5,804 nt of DNA, taken from positions 1 through 5,804 of the forward strand of contig JAJYIC010000179.1 in assembly GCA_021790295.1 (NCBI GenBank). The letters run 5' to 3'. Position numbers and translations under genes: made by a program. Of this stretch, positions 1 to 5,639 are shown piece by piece (positions within the stretch are counted from its first letter, which is position 1; each line of letters begins with the position of its first letter). Source of the stretch: Pseudomonadota bacterium. Lineage in GTDB: Bacteria; Pseudomonadota; Alphaproteobacteria; ATCC43930; CGMCC-115725. The notes under the pieces were generated by a model that saw nothing but the letters and a program-made list of their open reading frames with translations, searched no databases and was not told where the DNA came from.

Positions 1-229
1 GGTCGGCTCTTTCCGCGCCGTCGCCTGGCCGGTGGTCCCTTACCCGGTCGGATTCAAGGTCGATCCGGCGACGTCATTCCGGCCCGATTTCGATCTTGCA
101 CATGGGCTCGCGCTCGCCAACCTCGGCGCCAAGGAGTGGACGGGCCTTCTCGCCTACCGGCTTTTCGGCTGGAGCGACGCGCTCTTTCCCGCGCCCAGTT
201 CCCCTTCTCTCGTTATCAAATCCCCTTGA
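1..229 (+). CDS. YdcF/ElyC/SanA family (DUF218) protein, C-terminal fragment
   Basis: This is the 3' end of a gene that enters from the left edge; the frame is open from base 2 to a TGA at 227-229. The 75 visible residues match the C-terminal pattern I know from DUF218 proteins. A hydrophobic segment ending in VVPYPVGFKV (the last core strand) is followed by a helix with the signature KEWTGLLAYRLFGW and a short tail. Family members are usually membrane-anchored cell-envelope proteins: E. coli ElyC and SanA affect peptidoglycan or envelope integrity, and YdcF binds S-adenosylmethionine. The enzymatic role is generally unknown. The N-terminal membrane segment and most of the domain lie outside the window. 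The GTG at 32 is an internal Val codon in a conserved stretch and not a start. No terminator is visible after the stop, and the last 14 bases overlap the tentative small gene on the other strand. Confidence 0.75.
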   Translation, partial: VGSFRAVAWPVVPYPVGFKVDPATSFRPDFDLAHGLALANLGAKEWTGLLAYRLFGWSDALFPAPSSPSLVIKSP

Positions 230-302
230 AGGCACTGTAAGCGGAAAAAGCCGTCCACACGACAAATGCCGCGATTCCGGTCCAGTAAAGCCAACGATAC
301 AT
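216..302 (-). CDS. Possible 28-residue single-pass membrane peptide
   Basis: A short minus-strand frame starts at an ATG (300-302) and would encode a 28-residue peptide. It begins MYRWLYW, continues through the hydrophobic run TGIAAFVVWTAFSAYSAF and ends KGI. The layout is one transmembrane helix with aromatic residues at one interface and a Lys near the C-terminus. A purine-rich GGGGGAA lies about four to five bases before the ATG and could act as a ribosome-binding site. An AT-rich block further upstream (521-600) could hold a promoter. The same frame is open back to 551, but that part is Arg/Pro/Ala-rich and looks non-coding. The 3' end overlaps the convergent upstream gene by 14 bases. 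I recognise no family. A short hydrophobic frame can arise by chance, so this is tentative. Confidence 0.3.
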   Translation of the reverse strand: MYRWLYWTGIAAFVVWTAFSAYSAFKGI

Positions 303-520
303 GCCGATTCCCCCGAAAACCCCGGCCGCCTCGGCGCACCGCAAGCGGCGCATCCTTTTTGCAGGCGGCAACGCGCACGCTCTTCCTGTCATAGGCGAGC
401 CCGAGGCTTTTCCTCCCCTTCCGAGGGCCCGCGGCGAGAGGAGGCTTGCCGCTTCCCGCCGGCAAGGAGAAATAGCGCAGGAAAAAGGGTTTCCCAATCC
501 CTGGGCAGGGCGAGACTCAT

Positions 521-600
521 ATTTGTCATAGAGATTTTGCCGTTTCTTCAATCTGTGACTGAGAAACGAAAGAGAAATCTTTGCAAGGAAATGGAAATAA
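521..600. promoter_or_regulatory. AT-rich block, probable promoter region upstream of rnz
   Basis: By hand count this 80-base block is about 34% GC, in surroundings near 65-70%. It lies in the gene-poor stretch 303-711, about 110 bases before the rnz start, and also upstream of the tentative small membrane peptide on the minus strand. AATAAT at 596-601 resembles a -10 element, but no good -35 hexamer sits 15-18 bases before it. On the minus strand TTGAAG is followed by TATGAC at 15 bases, which is short. The promoter role is inferred from composition and position. The rest of 303-711 shows only a 7-bp inverted repeat (445-451 with 460-466), no U-tract, no tRNA-like fold and no convincing gene. 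Confidence 0.35.
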
Positions 601-711
601 TGCGAAAGGGCTCCGCGCCGCGACGCAGCCCCTGTCCAGTCGTAGAAATACGGGCTAACCTCGATGACGATAGGGGGGCGGAAAGGACGGCGAAACCGGC
701 CTCACTGAGTC

Positions 712-1629
712 ATGTTCGAACTTTTTTTCCTCGGTACGGCAGCGGCGGCGCCGGCCCCGGAAAGGGGCCTTCCCGCGACCCTCGTTTCTTGCGGGCGCGA
801 GCGTTTCCTTGTCGATTGCGGCGAAGGAACGACGCGCCAGCTTGCGCGCGGGAGGGTCGGTTTTCGCGCCCTCCAGACCGTGCTTTTGACCCATCTCCAT
901 TTCGACCACCTGGGGGGACTTGCGGGCTTTGTCGCCACCCGCGAACTCTATGGAGCAAAGGAAGAGGTGGAGATCGTCGGCAGCGCCGAAACGATCGCCT
1001 TTGCCCGTCTTTATCTCGAAACGACGGTGGGCGGGGAAGGCTCCTACCGTTTGCGCCCGGTCCTGCCCGGTATCCTCGCAGAGCGCGCGGACTTTCGCAT
1101 CGAAGCCTTTCCCGTCACCCATCGCGGCACAAAAAGCCTCGGTTATCTTTTCGAACGTCCGCCGCGGCGCCCTCTCGATCCGCAGAGGCTGGCGCGCTTC
1201 GACATACCCGAAGGACCGTCGCGGCGCGCTCTTGCCCGCGGCGAAAGGGTGGTTTTGGCCGACGGGCGGGCGGTCGAACCGGAAATGGTCCGAGGGCCAT
1301 TGAGTGCGGGAACGAGGCTCGCCCTTGTCGGCGATTGCGAAGAGGGGGGCTCGCTCGAGGCGTCGGTCAAAGGGGCCGACGCTCTCGTCATCGAGGCGAG
1401 CTTTCTCGAACGCGACCGCCGGCTCGCCCGCGCCCGCGGCCATCTCTGCGCCGCCGAGGCGGCGGAGCTTGCCGCAAAGGCCGGGGTTGGACGCCTCATT
1501 CTGACGCACGTTTCGCAGCGATATCGGCCCGAAGAGATCGCTGCCGAAGCGGGGAGGATCTTTCCCGATGTCCGCGTCGCCGCCGATTTCGAGCGTTTTT
1601 CGATCGGCCCCAGAACGCCCGGCGGATGA
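712..1629 (+). CDS. rnz: Ribonuclease Z (tRNA 3'-end endonuclease, short form)
   Basis: A cytoplasmic zinc-dependent endonuclease of the metallo-beta-lactamase fold; the family removes 3' trailers from tRNA precursors. The 305 residues fit the short (TrzS) form, about 307 residues in Bacillus subtilis. The start MFELFFLGTAAAAPAPERG matches the family N-terminus, which fixes the ATG at 712 although no good Shine-Dalgarno precedes it. The metal-binding motif THLHFDHLGG gives H61, H63, D65 and H66. Further ligands are H138 in VTHRGTKSLGY, D209 in LVGDCEE and H267 in LILTHVSQRY; H245 in RGHLCAAEAA matches the conserved GHS/T position. RFDIPEGPSRRALARGE corresponds to the family's GxPxGPxxxxLxxGE segment. 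Two details depart from the usual consensus: HLHFDH in place of HLHGDH, and Gly in place of Asn after PxxER. All metal ligands are present, so an active enzyme is expected. It stands alone and converges on the next gene. Confidence 0.9.
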   Translation: MFELFFLGTAAAAPAPERGLPATLVSCGRERFLVDCGEGTTRQLARGRVGFRALQTVLLTHLHFDHLGGLAGFVATRELYGAKEEVEIVGSAETIAFARLYLETTVGGEGSYRLRPVLPGILAERADFRIEAFPVTHRGTKSLGYLFERPPRRPLDPQRLARFDIPEGPSRRALARGERVVLADGRAVEPEMVRGPLSAGTRLALVGDCEEGGSLEASVKGADALVIEASFLERDRRLARARGHLCAAEAAELAAKAGVGRLILTHVSQRYRPEEIAAEAGRIFPDVRVAADFERFSIGPRTPGG

Positions 1630-1636
1630 GGGAGAG

Positions 1637-1676
1637 TTTTTCGGGATTTCGCCAAAAGCGCGCGAAAGCCGAAAAA
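1637..1676. repeat. Inverted repeat in the convergent gap after rnz
   Basis: The 63-base gap between two convergent genes contains a near-perfect hairpin. TTTTTCGG (1637-1644) pairs with CCGAAAAA (1669-1676), and TTTCGC (1647-1652) pairs with GCGAAA (1662-1667), with a small internal loop (GA against G) and a nine-base apical loop. The position suggests a shared terminator. However, on either strand the stem opens with T's and closes with A's, so no U-tract follows it as a classical Rho-independent terminator needs. It may instead block 3' exonucleases or act with Rho. The structure is seen directly; the function is inferred. Confidence 0.55.
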
Positions 1677-1692
1677 AGCGCGGCGAGCGCTC

Positions 1693-2604
1693 CTATAAGG
1701 CGGGGAAACGGGTCGAAAAGAGGCAGCCTTCGAGGATGCCGCGACCGCGGTCGGGTAGGAGACGCCTCGAAACAAAGGATTGGAGGTGCGAGGAGAGCGC
1801 ACCGATATCGGCGGGCGGAGTGCTCATCACATATTGGACGAGATTGTCGCCGAGCCCCCGGCGCGTCACATAAAACGAACCGAGTCCGCGCGCGGCAGCC
1901 GCTTCGGCAAGCGAGAGCGCGAGAGGGCGCACCCTGTCGTTGGTGCTGTAATCGGCCCAGTTGCTGGCAAGGCACCCCCCGGGTCGAAGCGCATCGAGAG
2001 CGCGCGCCCAAAAAGAGGGGCCGGAATGGGTCGGTCCCGCGGCGCCGTAGATATCGACGAGAATCGCCGAATATCGCCCGTTTCGAGCGGCGAGAAAGCT
2101 TTCCCCGTCGGCCAGCACGGCCTTGTCGCGCAAGTAAAACCAGCGCCGCGCGAGAGAGAGGATCGTCTCGTCCGATTCGACGAGGGTGGCCGCGCAATCG
2201 GGCAGATGGGCTCTGAGAAAACGCCACATCGCCGCGCCGCCGACGCCGAGAAGAAGGGCGCTTTCGGCGTCCTCGCAAAGCCCGAGCGCGAGGGCCATCA
2301 GGCGCTCGTAATGGAATACGAGGCGAGCGGGATAAAGGAGGTCCATGCTCGACTGCTCGGTCACCTGCCCGCTCGCGCCGAAGGAACCGAGGGTGCGGAA
2401 ATGGCGCGCCCCGCGGTCGAAATCGACGACGAAAACCGGGGCTCCGAAGGTCTCGGCATGGCGTAAAACGCGGATCTGCGCTTCGTTTCCGAAATAGTCG
2501 AGGACGAGGCTCCTGGCGCGTTCTTCGCTCTCTACGCTCATCTCCTCTCGCGCGCCCGAACCGGATAGTGCCATCGCTCTTAACGGGGTGGGGAAAAAAG
2601 CCAT
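1693..2604 (-). CDS. Spermidine synthase-like (aminopropyltransferase/methyltransferase fold) protein
   Basis: The 303-residue protein has the Rossmann-like fold of spermidine synthases. In order: PARLVFHYERLM (92-103), at the position of the substrate-side helix; nucleotide-binding loop LLLGVGGAAMWRFL (117-130); an acidic strand end LVESDE (141-146), expected to hold the ribose; VLADGESFL (163-171), expected near the adenine; ILVDIYGAAG (181-190); and LRPGG (206-210). True spermidine synthases carry a D-S/T-x-D-P type motif where this protein has VDIYG. The first Asp (D184) is kept and the second acid is lost, and GGG(D/E)G is replaced by GVGGAA. The reaction may therefore differ, and polyamine synthesis should not be assumed. 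There is no transmembrane N-terminus. The start is uncertain: ATGs at 2604, 2574 and 2541 are all in frame, none with an ideal ribosome-binding site, and the conserved part begins near residue 28. No polyamine genes lie nearby. Confidence 0.75.
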   Translation of the reverse strand: MAFFPTPLRAMALSGSGAREEMSVESEERARSLVLDYFGNEAQIRVLRHAETFGAPVFVVDFDRGARHFRTLGSFGASGQVTEQSSMDLLYPARLVFHYERLMALALGLCEDAESALLLGVGGAAMWRFLRAHLPDCAATLVESDETILSLARRWFYLRDKAVLADGESFLAARNGRYSAILVDIYGAAGPTHSGPSFWARALDALRPGGCLASNWADYSTNDRVRPLALSLAEAAAARGLGSFYVTRRGLGDNLVQYVMSTPPADIGALSSHLQSFVSRRLLPDRGRGILEGCLFSTRFPAL

Positions 2605-2612
2605 TCGAGAGG

Positions 2613-2650
2613 CGATCTCATCCTTCGAGATCGTGCGCTCCTCAGGATCG
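2613..2650. repeat. Decayed copy of a palindromic intergenic repeat
   Basis: The 57-base gap between two minus-strand genes contains CGATCTC (2613-2619) and its exact reverse complement GAGATCG (2627-2633) around a seven-base loop. An overlapping palindrome pairs ATCCT (2620-2624) with AGGAT (2644-2648). The string CTCATCCTTCGAG followed by GCTCCTCAGGAT resembles, from memory, a repeat scattered between genes in many Hyphomicrobiales genomes (pattern CTCATCCTTCGAGACGC ... GCTCCTCAGGATGAGG). Here the middle and the right end have drifted. It could also fold in the mRNA after the HEPN-gene stop, but no U-tract follows. Confidence 0.5.
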
Positions 2651-2661
2651 GGGAAGCGACT

Positions 2662-4047
2662 TCAGCATTTTTCCGAACCTTCCTTTTCCGGCGGCGGGTC
2701 GAGCGAGCGAAGAAGAGTCTCGCGGTCCTTGCCGCTGTGGCCAGCAGCCAGTTTAAGGTATGCGTCCACAGCCTTTGTGACCGCCCATCTCGTCCCTTCG
2801 AGGTCGTCCCAAGGGAACTTGTCGTCAGGTTGGCCAAGGCTGTGCAAATAGTCATCTCTCACTCTGTAGGCATCGGGCAGCCAATTAAAGCAGTCAGCGT
2901 CGCGAACCAACTGTTTGTACCTTTTGTACATTTTTTCGCGGCCGGGCCATTCCTTAAGCATCAAGGTTGCTTCGAGACAGCTCAAGTTTGAATTGATCTG
3001 ATCTATTCCTTTATCACGAAACCCCTTCAGGAAGAAATGCTTCGCGAGTGGGTGAAGCTGTCGCGCCTCTAAAGCGGTCTGCAACTTGTTCCAGGTCTCT
3101 TGAAGGGCCTTCTCAATTTCTTCCTTCCGAAATTTCAACTTCTCCCCACGGTCGGGCACGCGACATTCCTTTTCGGGAGGGCCGATCGTCGTCCGGCGCA
3201 AGGAGGACGGGTCAGGCGCTTCGGCGTGGGCAAACGGGTCGGAGGTGTGCTCGGGGTGGGAAAATGGGTCGTCGGTGACAGAATACACCCACGGGACGGC
3301 GAATGGCTCGCGGTGCGCCTCCCGCGGATCTCTCCGGAAGCGCAAAAGCATCGTGAGGACGGCGCTTCCGACCGGTTCCGGATATATCGGTTCGTAGAGC
3401 CGGGGCTCCAAGACAGGAGAATCCACGGCCAGGTTCTGCAGCCTATCGAAGTTATCGCCCCTCTCCCAGATCGGCCCGGCCTTCTCTTCCGCGGTCGTGA
3501 CCAAATAATAGAAATCCGCGAACTGCTTGGGGTCCAGCCGATGCCGCTCACCAAAGCGCCCGAGCGCATCCGCGCGGACATGCGCGGCGAACTCCTCCCC
3601 GCCCAGGATCGTGACCTCGCACGGGCCGAAGGCAAGCCGCGTCAGTTCCTTGGGCAGATTTCGCGTGGTGTCGGTCAGACCGAGCCGGTCCAACGGCACG
3701 ACGTATTTCCGCCGCACCTTCTGCATCAGGAACGCCGCGTGAAGCCGCGCTGCGGCATCTTCGGCAGATAGAGGCACAGGCTGCGAGTAGCAGGGCGCGC
3801 CGGTCCACCTGAAAAAGTTGCGGAGGGCGTCCAGCAACGTCCGGGGACCGGGCTCGGAGGTCGGTGATTTCGCGAGCCTCGATTCGGAAATTCCCGGATA
3901 GAGCGCCGAGCAGTTATGCGCAAGGAGCCGGAAAGCGCCCGACTCGAAGGCCTGCTCCTCTTTCCTGAACCCGGCTTTCCAGAGACCCTTCAGCGCTTCG
4001 AGGAGGGGCAATGGGATGGCCGGCGTTTCAATTATCAGTTCAGACAT
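2662..4047 (-). CDS. Uncharacterised protein with C-terminal HEPN-like RNase domain
   Basis: The 461-residue protein has no signal peptide or membrane helix. Residues 1-300 I do not recognise; they include a basic-aromatic segment VRRKYVVPLDRLGL (111-124), LAFGPCEVTILGGEEF (138-153), a Pro/aromatic stretch 218-256, and an Asp/His-rich linker with two DPFxH units ten residues apart (260-279). Residues about 305-435 look like an ApeA-type HEPN domain. A helix with HPLAKHFFLKGF is followed by IDQINSNLSCLEATLMLKE (the E of the alEall-type helix), and then RVRDDYLHSL, where R397-x4-H402 fits the R-x4-6-H RNase motif. HEPN proteins of this type often cut RNA, including in phage-defence and toxin systems. 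Here that role is inferred. The gene stands alone on its strand, 198 bases after the CoA-transferase with repeats between. GC falls to about 49% in the HEPN-coding part against about 66% just upstream, which suggests a transferred or shuffled domain. The start codon has only a weak GGGGG before it. Confidence 0.7.
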   Translation of the reverse strand: MSELIIETPAIPLPLLEALKGLWKAGFRKEEQAFESGAFRLLAHNCSALYPGISESRLAKSPTSEPGPRTLLDALRNFFRWTGAPCYSQPVPLSAEDAAARLHAAFLMQKVRRKYVVPLDRLGLTDTTRNLPKELTRLAFGPCEVTILGGEEFAAHVRADALGRFGERHRLDPKQFADFYYLVTTAEEKAGPIWERGDNFDRLQNLAVDSPVLEPRLYEPIYPEPVGSAVLTMLLRFRRDPREAHREPFAVPWVYSVTDDPFSHPEHTSDPFAHAEAPDPSSLRRTTIGPPEKECRVPDRGEKLKFRKEEIEKALQETWNKLQTALEARQLHPLAKHFFLKGFRDKGIDQINSNLSCLEATLMLKEWPGREKMYKRYKQLVRDADCFNWLPDAYRVRDDYLHSLGQPDDKFPWDDLEGTRWAVTKAVDAYLKLAAGHSGKDRETLLRSLDPPPEKEGSEKC

Positions 4048-4087
4048 CAGCGTGCGCCCCCGAATTCGTCCCGGCAGCCTGCTCCCT

Positions 4088-4216
4088 CGCCGCCCCTCTG
4101 GGGCGGAGAGGGTTGGGGTGAGGTTGGGGGTTCGGACCTGCCAATGCCCACCTCACCCTCCCCATCGCTGACGCGATGGTGCCCCTCCCTCTCCCGCCGC
4201 AAGCGGGCAGAGAGGG
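4088..4216. repeat. Composite palindromic repeat cluster
   Basis: This stretch fills most of the 198-base gap upstream of the HEPN gene. It contains, in order: a hairpin CCGCCCC/GGGGCGG (4090-4096 with 4100-4106, three-base loop); the left arm GGTGAGGT (4117-4124) and its exact inverse ACCTCACC (4150-4157); a hairpin CCATCGC/GCGATGG (4162-4168 with 4173-4179, four-base loop); and an imperfect hairpin CCCTCTC..CCGC/GCGG..GAGAGGG (4187-4216). The two outer parts look like head-to-head copies of a CCCTCACCCCAACCCTCTCC-type repeat that I remember from many proteobacterial genomes. It carries no coding signal. A frame that crosses it on the minus strand is spurious. It probably separates transcription of the two flanking genes. 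Confidence 0.7.
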
Positions 4217-4245
4217 CGATTTTGCGGCGATCGAAGGAAAGCGCC

Positions 4246-5460
4246 TCAAATGACCCCTTCCGCTTTGAGCGCGGCGATCTCGTCGCCGGAAAGGCCGAGC
4301 CAGGATCCGTAGACGAGGGCGTTGTGCTCGCCGATCCTGGGGGCAGGGCTCGTCGCCACCTTCTCCGTCCCGTGAATGCGCAAAGGCGTCGTCGGCACCA
4401 CGATCTCCCCCAATTCGGGATGACGGATGCGCTCGAGCATGCCGCGGGAATGCATGTGCGCGTCGTTCATGACCTCGGCCGCGTTGCGCACAGGCGCGGC
4501 GGGGATGCGGGATTCCTTGGCGCGCGCAAAGATCTCCTCGCGCGAAAGCCCAGCCGTCCACAAAGAGACGACCGCGTCGGTTTCATCCATATGGGCGACC
4601 CGCGCCGCGTTGCTCGAAAAGCGCGAGTCTGCGGCGAGATCCTCGCGGCCCATCGCCTGCAACAGTTTCTGCCAGTGCGCCTCGGTGACGATATGGATCG
4701 CCACAAACCCGTCGGTCGCGGGATAGACGTTATAAGGCGCGCTGTTGAGGGCGGGTTGCCGGTTTCCGGTGCGCGGCGGGATCTTTCCGGTGCGGAAGAA
4801 ATAATCGAAGCTCGAAGCAAGCGTCGGATAGGCGGCCTCCTGCATGGCGATCTCGACGAGGCGGCCGAGCCCGCTTTTCTCGCGATCGTAAAGGGCGGTG
4901 ACGATGCCGGCGTAAAGATGGATGCCGCCGAGAAAATCGAGGACGATCGCGCCCGTGCGCAAAGGCGGTCCGTCGGCCGGGCCGTTGACGCTCATCACCC
5001 CTGAATGGGCCTGGATCGTCATGTCCATGGCGAGAGTGTCGCGGTCGGGGCCCGAGATGCCGTAGCCCGAAGCCGTGGCGTAGATGAGGCGGGGATTGGC
5101 GCGGTGCATCTCTTCCCAGCCGACCCCGAGCGAATCCATCGTTCCGGGAGAGAAATTTTCGAGAAGGACATCGGCGCGCGCCGCCATCCTCAACAAAAGC
5201 TCGCGCCCGCGCGCGGTTTTAAGGTTGAGCGTCACCGCATGCTTGTTCGAATTGAGCATGGCGAAAGGAAAGGTCACCGTCTTGCCCGGTTCGGCCCGGC
5301 GCCGTCCGGGTTCGCCCGAAGGCGGCTCGATCTTGATGACGAAGGCGCCCGCCTTGGCGAGGAGAAGGCTCGCATAAGGGCCCTGATAGATCTGGCCGAA
5401 ATCGAGGACGGTGACGCCGGCAAAAGGCCGGTTCGGCCTTCCCTCTTTCCCTTCGCCCAT
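4246..5460 (-). CDS. CaiB/BaiF-type (class III) CoA-transferase
   Basis: This is a full-length family III CoA-transferase of 404 residues, close to the usual 390-420. Such enzymes move coenzyme A between carboxylic acids through a glutamyl- or aspartyl-anhydride-type intermediate, and act as interlocked dimers in the cytoplasm. Visible family features are the N-terminal FAGVTVLDFGQIYQGPYAS, the KIEPP segment, NSNKHAVTLNLKT, ADVLLENFSPGTMDSLGVG, and ATASGYGISGP followed by AMDMTIQAHSGVMSVNG. The Asp of AMDM (D146 counted from the chosen start) aligns with the catalytic Asp of formyl-CoA transferase. The C-terminal GEHNALVYGSWLGLS and the IAALKAEGVI end are also typical. The ATG at 5458-5460 is chosen because GGAG lies seven bases upstream. 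An in-frame ATG at 5484 would add eight residues but has no ribosome-binding site. The substrate cannot be told: no dehydrogenase, acyl-CoA ligase or oxalyl-CoA decarboxylase is adjacent, so frc is not assigned. Confidence 0.9.
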   Translation of the reverse strand: MGEGKEGRPNRPFAGVTVLDFGQIYQGPYASLLLAKAGAFVIKIEPPSGEPGRRRAEPGKTVTFPFAMLNSNKHAVTLNLKTARGRELLLRMAARADVLLENFSPGTMDSLGVGWEEMHRANPRLIYATASGYGISGPDRDTLAMDMTIQAHSGVMSVNGPADGPPLRTGAIVLDFLGGIHLYAGIVTALYDREKSGLGRLVEIAMQEAAYPTLASSFDYFFRTGKIPPRTGNRQPALNSAPYNVYPATDGFVAIHIVTEAHWQKLLQAMGREDLAADSRFSSNAARVAHMDETDAVVSLWTAGLSREEIFARAKESRIPAAPVRNAAEVMNDAHMHSRGMLERIRHPELGEIVVPTTPLRIHGTEKVATSPAPRIGEHNALVYGSWLGLSGDEIAALKAEGVI

Positions 5461-5506
5461 TCCTTGCTCCGCGCTCAACCTCATTCGGCCCGATTTTTGG
5501 CGATCA

Positions 5507-5536
5507 TTGCGGCAGCGCGCAAGACGGCCCTATGCT
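5507..5536 (+). promoter_or_regulatory. Candidate sigma-70-type promoter for the DUF192 gene
   Basis: In the divergent gap between the CoA-transferase and the DUF192 gene, TTGCGG (5507-5512) and TATGCT (5531-5536) are separated by 18 bases. They match the first three -35 bases and four of six -10 bases of the sigma-70 consensus. Transcription would begin near 5543, giving a leader of about 95 bases. This is a weak match and could be chance. I see no operator-like palindrome or other structure in 5461-5639. Confidence 0.22.
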
Positions 5537-5639
5537 CTGAGGCGCCGGGGCGGCGAAAGAGGGGGTTCGATGCGACCGTTGCGCCCTCGGCCGCGCGCAA
5601 CGGTGCGGGCAACAGAGACGGCAAGGAAAAGGCGAGAAT

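Noticed and set aside
445..466. 7-bp inverted repeat CTTGCCG/CGGCAAG considered as a terminator
   Set aside because: No U-tract follows on either strand and it is far from any gene end. It is likely chance in GC-rich sequence.
655..1509. Minus-strand frame of 284 codons opposite rnz
   Set aside because: No recognisable motifs, and it mirrors the codon pattern of rnz. rnz has all its metal ligands, so the plus strand is coding.
96..2216. A very long plus-strand open frame (about 706 codons) spanning rnz and part of the next gene
   Set aside because: It is extremely Arg/Pro/Gly/Ser-rich with no domain pattern, runs out of frame through the well-supported ribonuclease Z, and lies opposite the spermidine-synthase-like gene. 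It is a GC-driven spurious frame.
1496..2278. Minus-strand frame of 260 codons crossing the rnz end and the following gene
   Set aside because: Arg/Ser-rich composition and in conflict with the spermidine-synthase fold motifs in another frame of the same strand.
3100..3771. Plus-strand frame of 223 codons opposite the HEPN gene
   Set aside because: No motif and low-complexity RG/DR composition; the minus strand carries the coherent protein.
2605..4245. The repeats around the HEPN gene considered as a CRISPR array or as insertion-sequence ends
   Set aside because: There are no regularly spaced identical units, no transposase and no matching terminal inverted repeats on the two sides.
4040..4561. 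Minus-strand frame of 173 codons bridging the CoA-transferase end and the repeat cluster
   Set aside because: It is out of frame with the CoA-transferase, and its C-terminus is encoded by the repeats.
3916..5004. Plus-strand frame of 362 codons opposite the CoA-transferase, running through the repeat cluster
   Set aside because: It reads through palindromic repeats and lies opposite a full-length CoA-transferase with clear family motifs.
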